This document shows positions 7,732 to 17,892 of a stretch of 64,000 bases of DNA, piece after piece. Under the pieces are notes generated by a model that was given only the letters and a program-made list of their open reading frames with translations, was not told the origin of the DNA and searched no databases. Position numbers and translations under genes: made by a program. Source of the DNA: an uncultured Opitutia bacterium (GTDB taxonomy: Bacteria; Verrucomicrobiota; Verrucomicrobiia; Opitutales; Opitutaceae); assembly GCA_903834135.1 (NCBI GenBank), contig CAILHZ010000005.1, positions 81,792 to 145,791 of the forward strand. Direction: 5' to 3'. Positions within the stretch are counted from its first letter, which is position 1. Each line of letters begins with the position of its first letter.

Positions 7732-10449
7732 TTACTTGGTTTGGAATAGACTGCTTTGAATAACTGCGTGAATTAGGCTACGTACACCGTAGTTATCTCT
7801 CTGGGTTGACTTAACGATAGCATCTAGGGCTTGTCTGTCGCTAAAATGAATTCCAGTTCCAGTAGAGTAGATGAGCAGCTGTTTGGCGATGTTTGTTGCC
7901 AGAACGGTTTGGCGATTTAGCAAAATCTGTCTGAAATCATTAATGTCTTTGAATTTATTTCCGTCAGAGAGTTGTCCGGATGCATCGATCGGCAATGCAT
8001 AGCAAAAAGCAAATGGCTGCCCGTTTTTACCGATTCCTTTTATAGGCGCTTTATCATCGGAGACTGCTCTGTAACGATCCCTCCAGGCACCCATAACGTC
8101 AAAATTTTCTAAAGCAAAACCAGCAGGATCAATTTTGCTGTGACAAGAAGCACATGTTTTATCTATGCGGTGTTTGTCTAGTTGTTGACGAATCGTTACG
8201 GCCCCACGGATATCGGGTTCTACAGCAGGGACAACTGGAGGGGGAGGTGGTACGTCATAGCCTAAAATCCTTTCCATAATCCATTTTCCACGAATTACAG
8301 GAGAAGTTGTTGTCCCGTTGGCTGTAATTTTAAGAACACTGGCTTGTGTAATAATTCCGCCGCGTGGACTTGATTCCGGCAAATCGACTTTACGCATCGC
8401 AATGCCTTTAACGCCAGCAATGCCGTAATGCTCGGCAAGACGTTCGTTTAGATAGGTATAATGTGACGCTACGATTGTTTTAGCAGGTAGATTATTTACG
8501 ACCATATCTTTGAAATAGAGCTGTGTTTCAGCAACAGCTGCTTCTTCAAGTGAATCATCTAAATAGTAATCGTTATAAAGAGTAGCTGATGGAGTAGAAT
8601 CTTCTATTTTACGCAGATCTAACCAGTAATCTAAGAAAGCCGTCATGAAGCGTTCCGCTTTAGTATCATTTAATAAACGCTCTGTTTGTGCATGTAATAC
8701 CGAAGGCTCATGCAGAGTGTTAGATTCAGCTAATTGCAGAAGCTCTTTATCGGGGATTGAATTCCAAAGAAATAAGGAAAGGCGTGTTGCAAGTGCGGTG
8801 TCATCTAAGTGGCCTGGTTTTTCATCAATATACAAAAATTTAGGTGAAACAAGCACGGCTGTATACCCTGCAACCATGGCCTCCGTGAAACTTAAACCGG
8901 CATGCATGCGTTCTTTAATTAATCCAAGAAAGAGCTGCACATCATCTTCCGTAGCTTTAGTTCGGTATACGTCGTTTAAGAAAGACCTCAAAAGTTTTTC
9001 AGCATCGGCTACAGGGTTTTGTGTTACAACTTCTACCATCGTAGATTGTAGTGGTGTGAGTGCAGCGCCTCTACGATTAGTGATCGCCTTTACCGCAATA
9101 GTAGGAATAGCGACTCCAGCTTTTTGGTTTCTGGTTTTTCTTAAAGGTAGGTCCGAAAACATCCGCTCATAGCCCAGTGTTGTGGACTTATCGTATAATG
9201 GTCCTTCAACATCCATCCACTGAAATGCAACACTAGGTGCTCCATCTGCTTGCATGAGGGGATTTCTAAAATTGTTAGGTCGTGAGCGGTAGAAACGCGA
9301 TGCATCAGGAACTAGCGTTTCGTTTGCAAGTAGCCATACTTCTCCAATGTCATGTACTTCATCTTGAGGACTTAAATCAAACTCACCGACTCTGCGATTT
9401 GAAATACCATTACGTGTATAGACAGTAATAGGTTCATTTCTGCGGCCCGGATGCAAGTCGTCGAAATTAGGCAGTAATTTACTTGGTTTATTTACTGTCC
9501 CTTTAGTGTCTTTTTCATCTTTGAAGCGCCTAGATGATCCGCCGGGTCCTACCCATAAAGTGTAGCCATTAAAAGAAATTTTATATTTACCAGCTACGGG
9601 TGCTCTAAAGCTATCCCAGCGATACGTGAAGCCGGTTACATAGTTACTAGAAACCCAAGCAACAGCTTCTTTATTTCTAATTTCAGGATTTGATTCACCA
9701 ACAGTCAGTTCTGCTGCACCCGTTCTTACGTCAGTTTGTGGAGTTAAGCCAATGAGCGGATATGTCTGGCGGTCGTTTGATGTGTTAAAAATGTCCTGAC
9801 TGAATTTCGATGTAAGTGTTTTTTGATCCCGTGCGTAATAGCGCACAACTTTTGTTGCAGGCTGGGAGTATTTAACACTCAGCGCTTGTTTGATTGCATA
9901 GTCTGCAGCAAGTATCAGTCGGGACATATGTACATGAGATACATCTAAGGCTTCCCCTGATTTATTAAAATGATTGATCTCACCGTCGTCAGGAAGTTGC
10001 CCTCTGATTTGTAGCCATGGTGCATGAAGAATGTCACGTAGTGCGTTTTCGTATTCGTAACCATTCATTCTCCTTCTTGTACTTCTTCCCTCCTTAGCAA
10101 ATTCCTTTTTTTCGTAATCAAGGAGTGATGTTTTTAGATCACTTATGAATGTGGTCAGCTCTTCACTAGACGGCTGCTGCTTTTTCTTGGGAGGCATTTC
10201 CCCGCTACTGACTCGGTCATGCACTTTAATCCAAGCAAGAAAATTAGGTGTTTTATTTGGCGTATAGCCCAAGTTGCTTAGATCTAGGCCACTTTTGTTA
10301 TCTGCTGAATCATCATGGCAATCAGCACAGTATTTATCAATAAATACCTGACTTTTGTTGGAATCAGGTGATGCATGCACAGTCAAAAGCTGTGCACCTA
10401 GTGAAAGGCCAAGACTAAAGGCTGTAATAAACGAACGCTTAAGCATCAT
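7732..10449 (-). CDS. Secreted cytochrome-like DUF1592/DUF1588/DUF1587 protein
   Basis: A 905-residue exported protein of the planctomycete/verrucomicrobial type. A signal peptide ([21 protein letters not shown]) is followed by a cytochrome-c-like YCADCHDD heme motif near residue 40. Next come DUF1587 ([16 protein letters not shown]), a central region with a PA14/CBM-like segment, DUF1592 and DUF1595 ([16 protein letters not shown]). DUF1588 ([21 protein letters not shown]) carries a second CASCH heme motif, and DUF1585 sits at the end ([19 protein letters not shown]). It is the downstream member of an operon with DUF1552, overlapping its stop by four bases. The pair is thought to act in periplasmic breakdown of polymers or other redox chemistry, but no function is proven. 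Confidence 0.88.
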   Translation of the reverse strand: MMLKRSFITAFSLGLSLGAQLLTVHASPDSNKSQVFIDKYCADCHDDSADNKSGLDLSNLGYTPNKTPNFLAWIKVHDRVSSGEMPPKKKQQPSSEELTTFISDLKTSLLDYEKKEFAKEGRSTRRRMNGYEYENALRDILHAPWLQIRGQLPDDGEINHFNKSGEALDVSHVHMSRLILAADYAIKQALSVKYSQPATKVVRYYARDQKTLTSKFSQDIFNTSNDRQTYPLIGLTPQTDVRTGAAELTVGESNPEIRNKEAVAWVSSNYVTGFTYRWDSFRAPVAGKYKISFNGYTLWVGPGGSSRRFKDEKDTKGTVNKPSKLLPNFDDLHPGRRNEPITVYTRNGISNRRVGEFDLSPQDEVHDIGEVWLLANETLVPDASRFYRSRPNNFRNPLMQADGAPSVAFQWMDVEGPLYDKSTTLGYERMFSDLPLRKTRNQKAGVAIPTIAVKAITNRRGAALTPLQSTMVEVVTQNPVADAEKLLRSFLNDVYRTKATEDDVQLFLGLIKERMHAGLSFTEAMVAGYTAVLVSPKFLYIDEKPGHLDDTALATRLSLFLWNSIPDKELLQLAESNTLHEPSVLHAQTERLLNDTKAERFMTAFLDYWLDLRKIEDSTPSATLYNDYYLDDSLEEAAVAETQLYFKDMVVNNLPAKTIVASHYTYLNERLAEHYGIAGVKGIAMRKVDLPESSPRGGIITQASVLKITANGTTTSPVIRGKWIMERILGYDVPPPPPVVPAVEPDIRGAVTIRQQLDKHRIDKTCASCHSKIDPAGFALENFDVMGAWRDRYRAVSDDKAPIKGIGKNGQPFAFCYALPIDASGQLSDGNKFKDINDFRQILLNRQTVLATNIAKQLLIYSTGTGIHFSDRQALDAIVKSTQRDNYGVRSLIHAVIQSSLFQTK

Positions 10450-11774
10450 GTCATTTCTAAGCCACGCATAGTTGAAGTAGAGGATGCAAAACGCTCTTCC
10501 TCAATACCCATGCGTTGGAGCATTGATACAAATAAATTAGGTAGTGGATAATTGCGTTCTTTATTGAATTTTAGGGCCTGACCATGTTTGAAGCCACCCC
10601 CCGCTAAGATGACTGGCATATTAGTGCAGACGTGTGCGTTAGCGTCTCCTAAATTTGAGCCATACAGTACCATTGACCTATCTAGCAGAGTATTTTCGCC
10701 CTCTTTCACTGACTTAAGATCAGTAATTAGATTACCAAACAGTTTCATGTGCATCTCATCAATTGTCTTAAGCTGGGAACGTTTTACTTCTGACTTTCCG
10801 TGGTGAGATAAGTTATGGTAGCCGTCTGTGATATGCTCATTTGGAATTTCAAGCACTGGGCTTGCTAAGCTATCGAGCATTAAAGTGACAGAACGTGTAG
10901 AGTCTGTTTCAAACGCAAGACGAGTTAAGTCATACATGACTTTAACTTTATCCATGTAGAGTGCAGGACTTTGAGGATCGACAGGAACAGGTGAGTGAAC
11001 AACGGGCTTGGGAACTGTTTCCCAACCTGCAGATGCTTTAAGGCGATGTTCAAGATCTCTTACGCTTGTGAAATATTGATCAAGGCGATCTTTATCTTTT
11101 GCACCTAATTGTTTTTGAAGTTTATCTGCTTGGCCTGCAACCGCGTCTAAGATGCTTTGTCCTGTATTAAGGCTACGTATTTGAGCTGCAATTTCAGTAG
11201 CATTTCCAACAAAGAACATCTGTTTGAAAACATCTGCGGCTTTGTCTTCAGGTGGTATGGCTACGCCTGTGCCTGTCCAAGAAAGACTACGTGAGCGTGT
11301 GTTTACACCCAGAGTTAAAGAAGGAAACCGTGTGAAGATACCAATTCTTTCTGCAATGTGCTGATCTAAAGAAATTGTATTTCTAAAAGAACTGCTGCCT
11401 GGGTGAGGAGCGGCAGTTAAAAAACAAACATCTGCAGGATGGCCGCCGTCCACATTTGGATGAGACACTCCCGTAAATACGGTAAAATCATTTCGGTGAT
11501 CTTGTAGGTGGCTTAAGTAGGGAGACACTTTATAATCACGTCCTTCACCCACCGGAAAAAATTGATCGGGTAAAAGTCCTAAATTATTACAAATAGCAAA
11601 CATCCGCCTTGGTTTAGCGTTAGGATCGAGTGGATGAGTAGAATCAGAAGCTCGTGAGAAAACTGGGAGCATTGAATCTAGGAAAGGAAGAGATAGGGCT
11701 ACACCTAAGCCTCTTAGGAAGTGACGCCGAGATAAAGGCGCGCGTGTAGTGATATAGGGAACTGAGTGAGTCAT
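10446..11774 (-). CDS. Tat-exported DUF1552 family protein
   Basis: A 442-residue protein starting with a twin-arginine signal, [20 protein letters not shown] (about residues 14-33). The family pattern is clear: [20 protein letters not shown], the [26 protein letters not shown] block, [12 protein letters not shown], and [24 protein letters not shown] near the end. DUF1552 is related to the DUF1501 sulfatase/phosphatase-like fold. It is first in the operon and is translationally coupled to the DUF1592 partner through ATGA. Such pairs are abundant in Planctomycetes and Verrucomicrobia, supporting the lineage guess. Substrate unknown. Confidence 0.88.
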   Translation of the reverse strand: MTHSVPYITTRAPLSRRHFLRGLGVALSLPFLDSMLPVFSRASDSTHPLDPNAKPRRMFAICNNLGLLPDQFFPVGEGRDYKVSPYLSHLQDHRNDFTVFTGVSHPNVDGGHPADVCFLTAAPHPGSSSFRNTISLDQHIAERIGIFTRFPSLTLGVNTRSRSLSWTGTGVAIPPEDKAADVFKQMFFVGNATEIAAQIRSLNTGQSILDAVAGQADKLQKQLGAKDKDRLDQYFTSVRDLEHRLKASAGWETVPKPVVHSPVPVDPQSPALYMDKVKVMYDLTRLAFETDSTRSVTLMLDSLASPVLEIPNEHITDGYHNLSHHGKSEVKRSQLKTIDEMHMKLFGNLITDLKSVKEGENTLLDRSMVLYGSNLGDANAHVCTNMPVILAGGGFKHGQALKFNKERNYPLPNLFVSMLQRMGIEEERFASSTSTMRGLEMT

Positions 11775-11956
11775 GGAGTCTCGGGGTATAGGCTAAAATC
11801 TAGAACAAAATTAGTTAGGACTGCTATACGATAATTCAAAGACGCTCTAAATAGGCTGAGGATGCATATTGGCCTATTTTTGGCTATTTTGCCCCCTTTT
11901 GTGGGCGATTTATTTGTACGTGCCTTTAGGGAAGTTTAACTCTAGAGTTATACACT

Positions 11957-12265
11957 ATGTCGCTTCCTGAACTCACTGGCCATCAACGTACACACCTCCG
12001 CGGCCTTGGGCAGACGATGGACCCAGTCATTAAATTAGGAAAAGAAGGCCTTACCGCTGCTTTTCTAAAGGAGTTTGAGCGCTGTTTTTCAGATAAAGAT
12101 CTAATCAAGTTGCGCTTTCTTGGAGCTGACCGTCATGAGCGCGCAGCACTCTGTGACCAATTATCGCAGAAAGCATCCTGTCTTTGCGTCGGAGCTGTAG
12201 GGCATACCGCTTTATTTTTCAAGCCGCATGCTAACCCAGCTAAGTCTTCCTTAGTAGAAGGCTAA
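11957..12265 (+). CDS. yhbY: YhbY/CRS1 family RNA-binding protein
   Basis: A 102-residue KH-like RNA-binding protein of the CRM domain family, which associates with the pre-50S ribosomal subunit. LTGHQRTHLRGLGQTMDPVIKLGKEGLT is the family opening, with the GKEG loop corresponding to the conserved GxxG. IKLRFLGADRHERAALCDQLSQKA continues the domain, and VGHTALFFKP is the usual end. The ATG at 11957 lies just after TTATAC with no Shine-Dalgarno, so the leader may be very short. The gene stands alone and converges on the secreted orphan. Confidence 0.9.
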   Translation: MSLPELTGHQRTHLRGLGQTMDPVIKLGKEGLTAAFLKEFERCFSDKDLIKLRFLGADRHERAALCDQLSQKASCLCVGAVGHTALFFKPHANPAKSSLVEG

Positions 12266-12283
12266 GCTTAGGCTTAGGAAAGT

Positions 12284-13945
12284 TTAGTAGTTGCCGCCTA
12301 GCAAAGCCCAAGTGTCAAAATTACGATCTAATGCTTGGCCGTTATCCGTACTCATCACCCATGTGTTTTTTGGGCTAAGGGTATCGTAGGTAAGGGTGTG
12401 TTGGTCGAGTGTTTTGAATTGATGGCGCAAGATACTCTCATCGCTATTTAAAGCAGTAAGATCTGCGAGAAGCGTCTTTGCATCTGCTTGAGGTAGGATT
12501 GAAATAATTCCGAAGTTAGGTTCCGAGTGTACAGCAACTAAAAGATCTTTAGCTGCTAAGTATATTTTCCAAAGATTATTTTCGGCAATCAATGTAGCCT
12601 CACTAGGTACGTGTACAGGACCTGCAGCACAGGCAAAGTTTTTATAAACGCCGGTATTGTTCCATTGTTTAAAATCACTGCCAGGTCCAGCGAGGTGAAA
12701 CGTGCTTGAAAGATGCTCAGTGGTGGTTTGGCACATAAGTGTGATAGGGCGTGCGACTAAAACGGTCATTTCGCCACGATTCACACCGCCGCCACTGAGT
12801 AAAAAGCGTGGATCTGCAGAATAAATTTCAGGGCTAGCTTCTAAGCCGTGTCCTAATTTTACAAAGTAAGCCTTAGGCTTATCGAGGATCAGTTTGACCA
12901 CTGCGTCTGGGAGTCTGTATGGGGATGCAGCTGCCATTTCGCCATGACCACTTGAACCATGCTGAATTTCAGGAACTGGTAGTGTTGGATCAGCAAAACT
13001 TAACCACGTTTTAATGAATGTAGTGTGGTAGCTTCCTGTCAGAGATGTCATGTTTGCGTATTCATAACGTCTACGAAAAGGCGGGAAGCGTCGTAAATTG
13101 TAACTGCCTAACGCGTATGAGAAATTCATATAATCCAAAACATTACGTGCTGCAGTACGTACTTTTTCGGAGGCGTAACCTTCTAGATTTAGAAGACCTA
13201 GTAAGGTGTAACCTACATAGGGCTGTGAATTAAATTCATGCATTCCTTTTGCCGTCATAGTCGTAAGAAGACTAATCAAGTGATCTTCCATCCCGTTTGT
13301 CTCATTATTATAAATAGGATCAGTATTGCCGTGAGCTCTTAGCCAGCGATTTTTTAAATACCGTGAGCCTTCGGTCATGAGCATGTGATTTTCTGTTTCT
13401 TCGAATAATCCAAAGGTGTTAGGGGCAGTCGTTCTATAGCCGTCCCCTTGCTCAATAAGTAACACGTTGAGAATGTGATCACGTGCATTAGGAGTGAGTA
13501 CATCAGGTTCGTTCGCAAATCGGTAAAGAACTGTTGTTAGTACAGCTTCCTCGAAGTCATAATCACCTTTCTTGTTCTGCCAGCCTGAAGTTCCAGACAC
13601 TCCCCATGGTTTGAGGGATAAAATTAAGGCGTTAGTTTCAGCTAAATCTTTGTGTGCTAAAAGGTGACCAAAGAGAATATGCGTGCCGTCACCTTTGCCA
13701 CTACGTTGTACTTTTGAAAGCGGTGTATTTGCGAAGTCTTCAAAATAGGAGTTTCCTATGCTTGATTCGCTCTTCCACTTCATGGTTCTTTCGTGTGGAA
13801 CCTCGAGTGTGTTAGCAGATAAATCTGGACCTGCATACTTCTGGGAGCCAAGAGTCATTGACGAGGTTGAAGTGCATAGCGCTAAGGCAACTCCTGTAAT
13901 TAATACAGTGAGTGAGGTGTTGTTATGCGACATGAAATATTTCAT
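12284..13945 (-). CDS. Secreted uncharacterised protein, possible alpha/alpha-toroid enzyme
   Basis: A 553-residue exported protein with a signal peptide (LTVLITGVALALCTSTSS; a second ATG at 13933 would shorten the n-region). The N-terminal half looks helical, and FGLFEETENHMLMTEGSRYLKNRWL around residue 170 contains the Glu-Asn-His pattern seen in toroid-fold polysaccharide lyases such as heparinase II/III and alginate-lyase-like families. The C-terminal half has beta-rich stretches (GEMTVLVARPITLMCQTTTEHL). I cannot place it in a named family. Flanks are YhbY (convergent) and thymidine kinase (same strand, about 100 bases upstream), neither informative. A polymer-acting periplasmic or surface enzyme is a plausible inference only. 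Confidence 0.6.
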   Translation of the reverse strand: MKYFMSHNNTSLTVLITGVALALCTSTSSMTLGSQKYAGPDLSANTLEVPHERTMKWKSESSIGNSYFEDFANTPLSKVQRSGKGDGTHILFGHLLAHKDLAETNALILSLKPWGVSGTSGWQNKKGDYDFEEAVLTTVLYRFANEPDVLTPNARDHILNVLLIEQGDGYRTTAPNTFGLFEETENHMLMTEGSRYLKNRWLRAHGNTDPIYNNETNGMEDHLISLLTTMTAKGMHEFNSQPYVGYTLLGLLNLEGYASEKVRTAARNVLDYMNFSYALGSYNLRRFPPFRRRYEYANMTSLTGSYHTTFIKTWLSFADPTLPVPEIQHGSSGHGEMAAASPYRLPDAVVKLILDKPKAYFVKLGHGLEASPEIYSADPRFLLSGGGVNRGEMTVLVARPITLMCQTTTEHLSSTFHLAGPGSDFKQWNNTGVYKNFACAAGPVHVPSEATLIAENNLWKIYLAAKDLLVAVHSEPNFGIISILPQADAKTLLADLTALNSDESILRHQFKTLDQHTLTYDTLSPKNTWVMSTDNGQALDRNFDTWALLGGNY

Positions 13946-14048
13946 AAAATTATCATTAAAGCCAGTGAGATAGTATCCGCTGCGGCAATGTTAATAGGCT
14001 GGGTTGAGCAACCAATTTGAATACAAATACGTTTATTAAAATTTATTC

Positions 14049-14639
14049 TTATGAAGCCTGCTTGGCGCACAAGGATTCCTTAAAGTGTTTTCTGCACATC
14101 GGAACATATCGATCATTTCCACCAATTTCAACTTGGGCGCCACGTGTGACTGCTTTACCTTCATGTGTTACACGCAAATTCATCGTAGCTTTTCTTCCGC
14201 AGTGACAAATTGTTTTAAGCTCAATTAAATTATCCGCTGTTGCTAAAAGTTCAGCACTTCCGGGAAAAAGATTGCCCTGAAAATCCGTACGTAGCCCGTA
14301 ACATAAAACAGGAATCAATAAAGTATCTGCAATGTCTGTTGCCTGCTTAATCTGTTCTCGTGTTAGAAATTGAACCTCATCAATAAGTACGCATGAAACA
14401 GGTGCCTTAAGATGTTCTTTTTGTACGGCATGGAAAATATTCTCGTCAGTTTGGAGCGTGGTTGCATCAGAGGATAGGCCAATGCGTGAGTGTATTTTTC
14501 CAAGACCTGCACGAGTGTCTAAGGCTGGTACATATAGCAATGTACGCATCCCGCGTTCCTGGTAGTTGTAGCTGGACTGCAAAAGAACGGTGCTTTTGCC
14601 AGCATTCATTGCGGAATAGTAAAAATAGACTTTAGCCAT
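14049..14639 (-). CDS. tdk: Thymidine kinase (type II, TK1-like)
   Basis: Phosphorylates thymidine to dTMP in the salvage pathway. The 196-residue length suits the type II family. The Walker A is SAMNAGKST at residues 9-17, the Walker-B-like LIDEVQFL follows at mid-protein, and the lasso region with the structural zinc site is visible as CHCGRKA plus C..KH near the C-terminus. The pyrimidine-contact region ELKTICHCG and [10 protein letters not shown] match the family. Single gene; a deoxynucleoside degradation operon lies far away at 56.8-61.5 kb, giving the cell both salvage and catabolism of deoxynucleosides. Confidence 0.93.
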   Translation of the reverse strand: MAKVYFYYSAMNAGKSTVLLQSSYNYQERGMRTLLYVPALDTRAGLGKIHSRIGLSSDATTLQTDENIFHAVQKEHLKAPVSCVLIDEVQFLTREQIKQATDIADTLLIPVLCYGLRTDFQGNLFPGSAELLATADNLIELKTICHCGRKATMNLRVTHEGKAVTRGAQVEIGGNDRYVPMCRKHFKESLCAKQAS

Positions 14640-14775
14640 CGTGCGATTAAGTTACTTCAACTGATTTTGCCAAGACTTCAAGATCTCAAGTGTATGCTAA
14701 TTTATTCGTAGTGTTACATTCAGATACAAGTGATATTCAGGGTTGACTGTAGGGTTCAGAAGGGGTCGTTTAGTG

Positions 14776-14799
14776 ATACGGTTTTAAGATATACCGTAT
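14776..14799. promoter_or_regulatory. Inverted repeat upstream of glpF, candidate operator
   Basis: Perfect 7-base arms ATACGGT and ACCGTAT separated by ten bases, centred about 58 bases upstream of the glpF ATG. The size and position fit a dimeric repressor or activator site controlling glycerol uptake. No regulator gene is adjacent, so the cognate protein is unknown. It could also form a weak RNA hairpin if transcribed. Confidence 0.4.
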
Positions 14800-14845
14800 G
14801 TTTTAACCTCTTAAGTATTAACCCCATTAGAAAGGCATCTTGCTC

Positions 14846-15586
14846 ATGAATCCTTACGTATCTGAAATTGTAGGAACGGCATTATTAATTGTTTTTGGTA
14901 ACGGTGTTGTTGCCAATGTATGTTTAAATAAAAGTAAGGGACAAAGTTCGGGCTGGCTTGTGATTACTGTGGGGTGGGGTTTAGCCGTGATGATTGGCGC
15001 CTACACCGCTGCACAATCCAGTGGAGCACATCTAAACCCAGCAGTAAGTGTTGGCCTAGCTACGATTGGACTTTTCCCTTGGGCTAAAGTCCCTGGATAT
15101 ATTTTAGCGCAATTGCTTGGTGCAATGATTGGATCCTTTATTGTTTACCTCGTCTACTTGCCACACTGGAAAGCAACTGAAGATAAAGATCTTAAGTTAG
15201 CAGTTCATTGCACTAGCCCTGCTATACGCAGTCCTTTTGCTAATTTACTCTCCGAGGTGATCGGAACTTTTATGCTTATGTTTGCAATTTTAGCAGTACC
15301 CTCAGCAAAAAATTTAGTAATTGGTACTGGCTCAACGGCAGTAGCAGCTGGATTTTTCGGAGTATTTCTCGTTGCCCTTATTGTTGTTGCAGTAGGGCTT
15401 TCGCTTGGAGGTTCAACAGGTTATGCCATTAATCCTGCACGTGACTTAGGGCCTCGTATAATGCATTCCATTCTTCCGATCCCAGGCAAACGTGATTCAG
15501 ATTGGAGCTATGCTTCGATTCCGGTTGTAGGTCCAATTATTGGTGGAGCGCTTGGTGCACTCGCTTATCAGGCACTCCTTGGTTGA
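14846..15586 (+). CDS. glpF: Glycerol uptake facilitator (MIP/aquaglyceroporin)
   Basis: Six-helix channel protein of 246 residues passing glycerol across the inner membrane. Both pore asparagine boxes are present: HLNPAVS (Asn64) and AINPARDLGPR (Asn196). The Arg-Asp after the second box and the Leu-Gly-Pro that follows are typical of glycerol facilitators rather than strict water channels. I chose the ATG at 14846, ten bases after an AAAGG Shine-Dalgarno; an in-frame TTG six bases earlier would be too close to it. Glycerol kinase follows 25 bases downstream, confirming the substrate. Confidence 0.93.
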   Translation: MNPYVSEIVGTALLIVFGNGVVANVCLNKSKGQSSGWLVITVGWGLAVMIGAYTAAQSSGAHLNPAVSVGLATIGLFPWAKVPGYILAQLLGAMIGSFIVYLVYLPHWKATEDKDLKLAVHCTSPAIRSPFANLLSEVIGTFMLMFAILAVPSAKNLVIGTGSTAVAAGFFGVFLVALIVVAVGLSLGGSTGYAINPARDLGPRIMHSILPIPGKRDSDWSYASIPVVGPIIGGALGALAYQALLG

Positions 15587-15597
15587 ATAAGTTATTT

Positions 15598-15603
15598 TAA
15601 AAT
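15598..15603 (+). promoter_or_regulatory. TAAAAT -10-like hexamer just before glpK
   Basis: Five of six bases match TATAAT, and the hexamer ends eight bases before the glpK ATG, where no Shine-Dalgarno is present. It would allow a second, leaderless glpK transcript in addition to read-through from glpF. Sequence-only prediction. Confidence 0.3.
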
Positions 15604-15611
15604 ACCCCACG

Positions 15612-17114
15612 ATGAGTTCCCCAAAATATATTCTAGCAATCGATCAAGGAACAACAAGTTCTCGCGCAATTCTTTTTGATCACACAGGTAATATCGCAAG
15701 TGTGACACAAAAAGAATTTAAGCAGATATATCCTAAGCCAGGTTGGGTTGAACATGATCCACTAGAAATTTGGTCTAGTCAGAGTTCCAGTGTTGCTGAA
15801 GTGATTGCGAAGGCAAATGTAGGTTCAGATGCAATTGCAGCAGTCGGTGTAACAAATCAGCGTGAGACAACTGTGATGTGGGATAGTGAGACAGGTGTTC
15901 CCGTTTATAACGCGATTGTTTGGCAGGATCGCCGTACTGCTGACTATTGTGCAGGATTAAAAAAACAAGGTGTAGAATCCTTTGTTACAAAAAAAACAGG
16001 GCTTCGCATTGATCCGTATTTCTCGGGAACTAAAGTAAGGTGGATACTAGAAAATGTTCCTGGAGCACGTGCGCGTGCTGATCAGGGTAAATTAAGATTT
16101 GGAACTGTTGATTCATGGCTTATCTGGCAATTAACTGGCGGCAAGGTACATGTCACAGATGCTAGCAATGCCTCGAGAACTTTATTGTTTAATATTCATA
16201 CTGGAGACTGGGATGATGAACTTCTTAAACTCTTTGAAGTGCCGCGTTCTGTTTTACCTGAAGTAAAATCTAGTTCTGAAGTATACGGAACGGTTGATCG
16301 TAATTTATACCCTGCGGGTGTACCAATCGCCGGCATAGCAGGTGATCAACAAGCTGCTTTATTTGGACAAGCTTGCTTTACGCCAGGTATGGCAAAAAAC
16401 ACCTATGGAACGGGCTGCTTCTTGTTAATGAACACAGGTACTGAAGCTGTGCCTTCACATAATAATTTACTTACAACCGTTGCTTGGAAGATCGGCGGAA
16501 AAACTGAATACGCTCTAGAAGGCTCTGTTTTTATTGGAGGAGCGGTGATTCAGTGGCTTCGCGACGAATTGAAATTAATTCGCGATGTAAACGAATTAAA
16601 TACTTTGGCAGCTTCTGTACCTGATGCGGGTGGAATGTTTTTGGTTCCAGCATTTGCAGGCTTAGGGGCTCCACATTGGGATCCTTATGCACGTGGCACT
16701 GTAGTTGGTCTGACTCGAGGTACTAATCGTGCTCATTTCTGTAGGGCAGCACTCGAGTCTATTGCCTTTCAAAGTGCTGATCTCATCAGTTGTATGGAGA
16801 AAGACAGTAGTATTAAATTAAAAGAACTACGCGTAGATGGTGGCGCATCACGCAGTGAGCCACTTATGCAATTCCAGGCTGACCTTTTGGGTACCTCAGT
16901 TGTAAGACCTCGTAATGTAGAAACAACAGCTATGGGAGCTGCATATCTTGCAGGTCTTGCAGTTGGTTTCTGGTCAAGTCGTGAAGATATCACACGCAAT
17001 TGGGCTGTGGATGCTAAGTTTACACGCGTTCGTCCTGAATCTGAAATGACTAATATGCGTGGTACTTGGGAAAGAGCGCTTGAGCGTGCTAAGTTGTGGG
17101 AGAAGCCGCTTTGA
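15612..17114 (+). CDS. glpK: Glycerol kinase
   Basis: FGGY-family kinase converting glycerol to sn-glycerol 3-phosphate, the first step after GlpF entry. 500 residues, the family's usual length. The phosphate loop [13 protein letters not shown] is at residues 9-21, followed by [55 protein letters not shown] and the adenosine motif region [14 protein letters not shown]. All match GlpK rather than other FGGY sugar kinases. The product can enter phospholipid synthesis or be oxidised; gpsA lies at 37.5 kb. It is probably cotranscribed with glpF and possibly with the next gene. Confidence 0.95.
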   Translation: MSSPKYILAIDQGTTSSRAILFDHTGNIASVTQKEFKQIYPKPGWVEHDPLEIWSSQSSSVAEVIAKANVGSDAIAAVGVTNQRETTVMWDSETGVPVYNAIVWQDRRTADYCAGLKKQGVESFVTKKTGLRIDPYFSGTKVRWILENVPGARARADQGKLRFGTVDSWLIWQLTGGKVHVTDASNASRTLLFNIHTGDWDDELLKLFEVPRSVLPEVKSSSEVYGTVDRNLYPAGVPIAGIAGDQQAALFGQACFTPGMAKNTYGTGCFLLMNTGTEAVPSHNNLLTTVAWKIGGKTEYALEGSVFIGGAVIQWLRDELKLIRDVNELNTLAASVPDAGGMFLVPAFAGLGAPHWDPYARGTVVGLTRGTNRAHFCRAALESIAFQSADLISCMEKDSSIKLKELRVDGGASRSEPLMQFQADLLGTSVVRPRNVETTAMGAAYLAGLAVGFWSSREDITRNWAVDAKFTRVRPESEMTNMRGTWERALERAKLWEKPL

Positions 17115-17129
17115 TTTAGGTTTATATTT

Positions 17130-17888
17130 ATGCACCGGTTTATTTTACAGCTCCTTTTTACCTTAGTATTAATTAATCAGATTAATTGCCACGCTGCTGA
17201 ATCAGATCGTATGCCAACTGTGCATATGATCGGAGATTCAACCATGGCAAATAAGCCAACGGATACACCAAATCCTGAACATGGATGGGGGCAACTTTTC
17301 CCTGAGTGCTTCAAAAATCCATCTGTGGTAATTAACTATGCAGTAAATGGGCGCAGCACCAAAAGTTTTATAGATGAAGGTAAATGGGCAAAGGTGATTT
17401 CAGCGATTAAGCCAGGTGATTATTTGATTATTCAGTTTGGGCATAATGATGAGAAAAAAGACAAACCTTTGGTTTATGCTCCAGCCTTTGGTACTTATTC
17501 AGATAATCTAAAACGCTTCATTCATGAAGCTCGAGCACATGGTGCTACACCAATTCTTGCTACGCCTGTGGCTCGTAGAAAATTTGATAAACAAGGGAAG
17601 CTTGTAGATACGCATGGGGATTACCCTGAAGCAGTTAGGCGTGTTGCTAAAGAAGAGCAGGTGCCGCTTCTTGAGATGCTTCAATTAACTTCTAAAAAAG
17701 AGCAGGAGCTTGGAGTGGAGGATTCTAAGAAGCTTCACCTGTGGATTGCTCCTGGGGTGTACGCAAGAGACCCTAAAGGCTTACAGGATGACACACATTA
17801 CTCTCACTTAGGTGCAACCCTTGCTTCAACACTTGCTGCTGAAGAAATTAAACGCCTTAAGTTGCCCCTTGCTTCACTCCTGAAGTGA
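17130..17888 (+). CDS. Secreted SGNH hydrolase, rhamnogalacturonan acetylesterase type
   Basis: A 252-residue exported esterase of the SGNH/GDSL superfamily. The signal peptide runs to about residue 23 (INCHAAES). Block I is MIGDSTMANKP with the nucleophile Ser, then YAVNGRSTKSF (block II Gly), IIQFGHNDEKKD (block III Asn) and DDTHYSHLGA (block V Asp-x-x-His). The HND pattern and the TPVARRKFD segment are typical of rhamnogalacturonan acetylesterases that deacetylate pectin. It begins 15 bases after glpK and may share its transcript, although the functional link to glycerol is not obvious. Confidence 0.83.
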   Translation: MHRFILQLLFTLVLINQINCHAAESDRMPTVHMIGDSTMANKPTDTPNPEHGWGQLFPECFKNPSVVINYAVNGRSTKSFIDEGKWAKVISAIKPGDYLIIQFGHNDEKKDKPLVYAPAFGTYSDNLKRFIHEARAHGATPILATPVARRKFDKQGKLVDTHGDYPEAVRRVAKEEQVPLLEMLQLTSKKEQELGVEDSKKLHLWIAPGVYARDPKGLQDDTHYSHLGATLASTLAAEEIKRLKLPLASLLK

Positions 17889-17892
17889 TTGC

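Noticed and set aside
8645..9172. 175-codon open frame on the plus strand
   Set aside because: Lies wholly antisense to the well-supported DUF1592 gene; composition is a shadow of that coding frame and no domain is recognisable.
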